Shown one piece after another: positions 5,812-6,705 of a DNA stretch of 6,705 nt (its first letter is position 1; each line of letters starts with the position of its first letter). Below the pieces are notes generated by a model that saw nothing but the letters and a program-made list of their open reading frames with translations, ran no database searches and was not told the DNA's origin. The stretch comes from an uncultured Eubacterium sp. (GTDB lineage Bacteria > Bacillota > Clostridia > Eubacteriales > Eubacteriaceae): positions 1 to 6,705 of the forward strand of contig CACZTE010000266.1 of the NCBI GenBank assembly GCA_902784045.1, in the 5' to 3' direction. The position numbers were made by a program, and so were the translations under genes.

Positions 5812-6705
5812 ATGAAAGTACTCGTGATTAATGCCGGCAGCTCTTCTCTGAAATATCAGATGCTGGACATGGAAACGGAAACCTTGATGGCCAAAGGCCT
5901 TGCGGAACGAATCGGTATCGAAGGTTCGGTTGTGACGCATCAGCCCGCAGGCGGCAAAAAAGTGACATTTACACGTCCGATGGATACCCATAAAGAAGCG
6001 CTTGATATTATCATGAAAGCGTTGGTCGATCCCAATCACGGTGTGATTAAAAGCTTGGATGAAATTGACGCTGTTGGTCACAGAACCGTTCATGGCGCCG
6101 AAACCTTTGCTTCATCTGTTGTCATTAACGACGAAGTGATTGAAAAAATGGAAGAATGCTCTGTTCTTGCACCGCTTCATAATCCTGCTAACTTAATCGG
6201 GATTCGTGCCTGCCAGGAACTCCTTCCCGGCGTACCGATGGTCGGTGTTTTCGATACCGCTTTCCATCAGACCATGAAACCCGAAGCTTATATTTATGCC
6301 CTTCCTTACGAATTATATGAAAAATACCGTGTTCGTAAATACGGCTTCCATGGTACATCTCATCGTTTTGTCAGCCTCCAGGCTGCCAAACTCATGGGCA
6401 AAAAACCCGAAGAAGTCAAACTCATTTCCTGTCATTTGGGCAACGGCGCCAGCATCGCGGCTATCGACGGCGGAAAAGTTGTTGACACATCCATGGGCCT
6501 CACGCCTCTTGCTGGTCTCGTCATGGGGACACGTTGCGGTGACATTGACCCCGAAATCATGATTTTCCTGCGCCAGAACGGTTATACCACCGAAGAACTT
6601 GACCACATGATGAACAAGGAATCCGGTGTTTTGGGTATTTCCGGTGTTAGCTCCGACTTCCGTGATTTGGAAGCATCGGCTGAAGAAGGAAACAAACGCG
6701 CGCAA
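5812..6705 (+). CDS. ackA: acetate kinase, 3' end beyond window
   Basis: 298 codons are open from the ATG at 5812 to the right edge with no stop; the family is about 400 residues, so roughly three quarters is present. AAAGGAGA (5793-5800) is the ribosome site, with a slightly long spacer of 11 bases. Acetate kinase interconverts acetyl phosphate plus ADP with acetate plus ATP, the substrate-level phosphorylation step of acetate fermentation; it is a cytosolic ASKHA-fold dimer. Hallmarks: V-L-V-I-N-A-G-S-S-S-L-K (3-14, Asn7 and the phosphate loop), G-H-R-T-V-H-G (89-95, Arg91), P-L-H-N-P-A-N (121-127, His123), F-D-T-A-F-H (147-152, Asp148), Y-G-F-H-G-T-S-H (177-184, His180), H-L-G-N-G-A-S (208-214, Asn211) and M-G-T-R-C-G-D (238-244, Arg241). 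These positions match the numbering recalled for the Methanosarcina enzyme. The C-terminal part with the conserved Glu near 384 lies outside. No pta precedes it; pta must lie elsewhere. Confidence 0.97.
   Translation, partial: MKVLVINAGSSSLKYQMLDMETETLMAKGLAERIGIEGSVVTHQPAGGKKVTFTRPMDTHKEALDIIMKALVDPNHGVIKSLDEIDAVGHRTVHGAETFASSVVINDEVIEKMEECSVLAPLHNPANLIGIRACQELLPGVPMVGVFDTAFHQTMKPEAYIYALPYELYEKYRVRKYGFHGTSHRFVSLQAAKLMGKKPEEVKLISCHLGNGASIAAIDGGKVVDTSMGLTPLAGLVMGTRCGDIDPEIMIFLRQNGYTTEELDHMMNKESGVLGISGVSSDFRDLEASAEEGNKRAQ

Noticed and set aside
6313..6705. 130-codon minus-strand open frame at the right edge
   Set aside because: It is antisense to acetate kinase, whose catalytic residues are all conserved in the plus frame.

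Overview
The window looks like chromosomal DNA from an anaerobic or fermentative Bacillota (Clostridia/Negativicutes-like). Reasons: strong GGAGG-type ribosome sites, a TmcAL-type tRNA(Met) cytidine acetate ligase (a largely Bacillota family), an M29 aminopeptidase, a CpXC protein and acetate kinase. No species can be named from the sequence. I see no mobile element, CRISPR array, rRNA or tRNA.

Layout, left to right. Bases 1-632 hold the 3' part of a CpXC zinc-motif protein gene (+), whose start lies outside the window. Bases 633-899 are a regulatory gap with an extended -10 promoter candidate and a perfect 24-bp palindrome just before the next gene. Bases 900-2120 (+) encode an unrecognised single-pass membrane protein with a Pro/Thr-rich linker. 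A bidirectional terminator (2139-2180) separates it from two minus-strand genes: a nitroreductase-family flavoprotein (2250-2753) and an M29 metallo-aminopeptidase (2939-4171). A 265-bp gap (4172-4436) with two hairpins follows. Then tmcAL (4437-5648, -) diverges from ackA (5812 to the window end, +; 298 codons present, no stop reached).

Most genes appear to be separately controlled: every gap is over 100 bp and each complete gene has its own ribosome site. The clearest functional link is the tmcAL/ackA pair. Acetate kinase makes acetate and ATP from acetyl phosphate and ADP. TmcAL uses acetate and ATP to make N4-acetylcytidine at the wobble base of elongator tRNA-Met. Their candidate -10 elements overlap in one short intergenic region beside an imperfect palindrome, so coordinated or competing expression is plausible.

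I found no obviously new multi-gene system. The items most worth a second look are the unrecognised membrane protein with its operator-like palindrome, the overlapping tmcAL/ackA promoters, and the structured leader upstream of the aminopeptidase.
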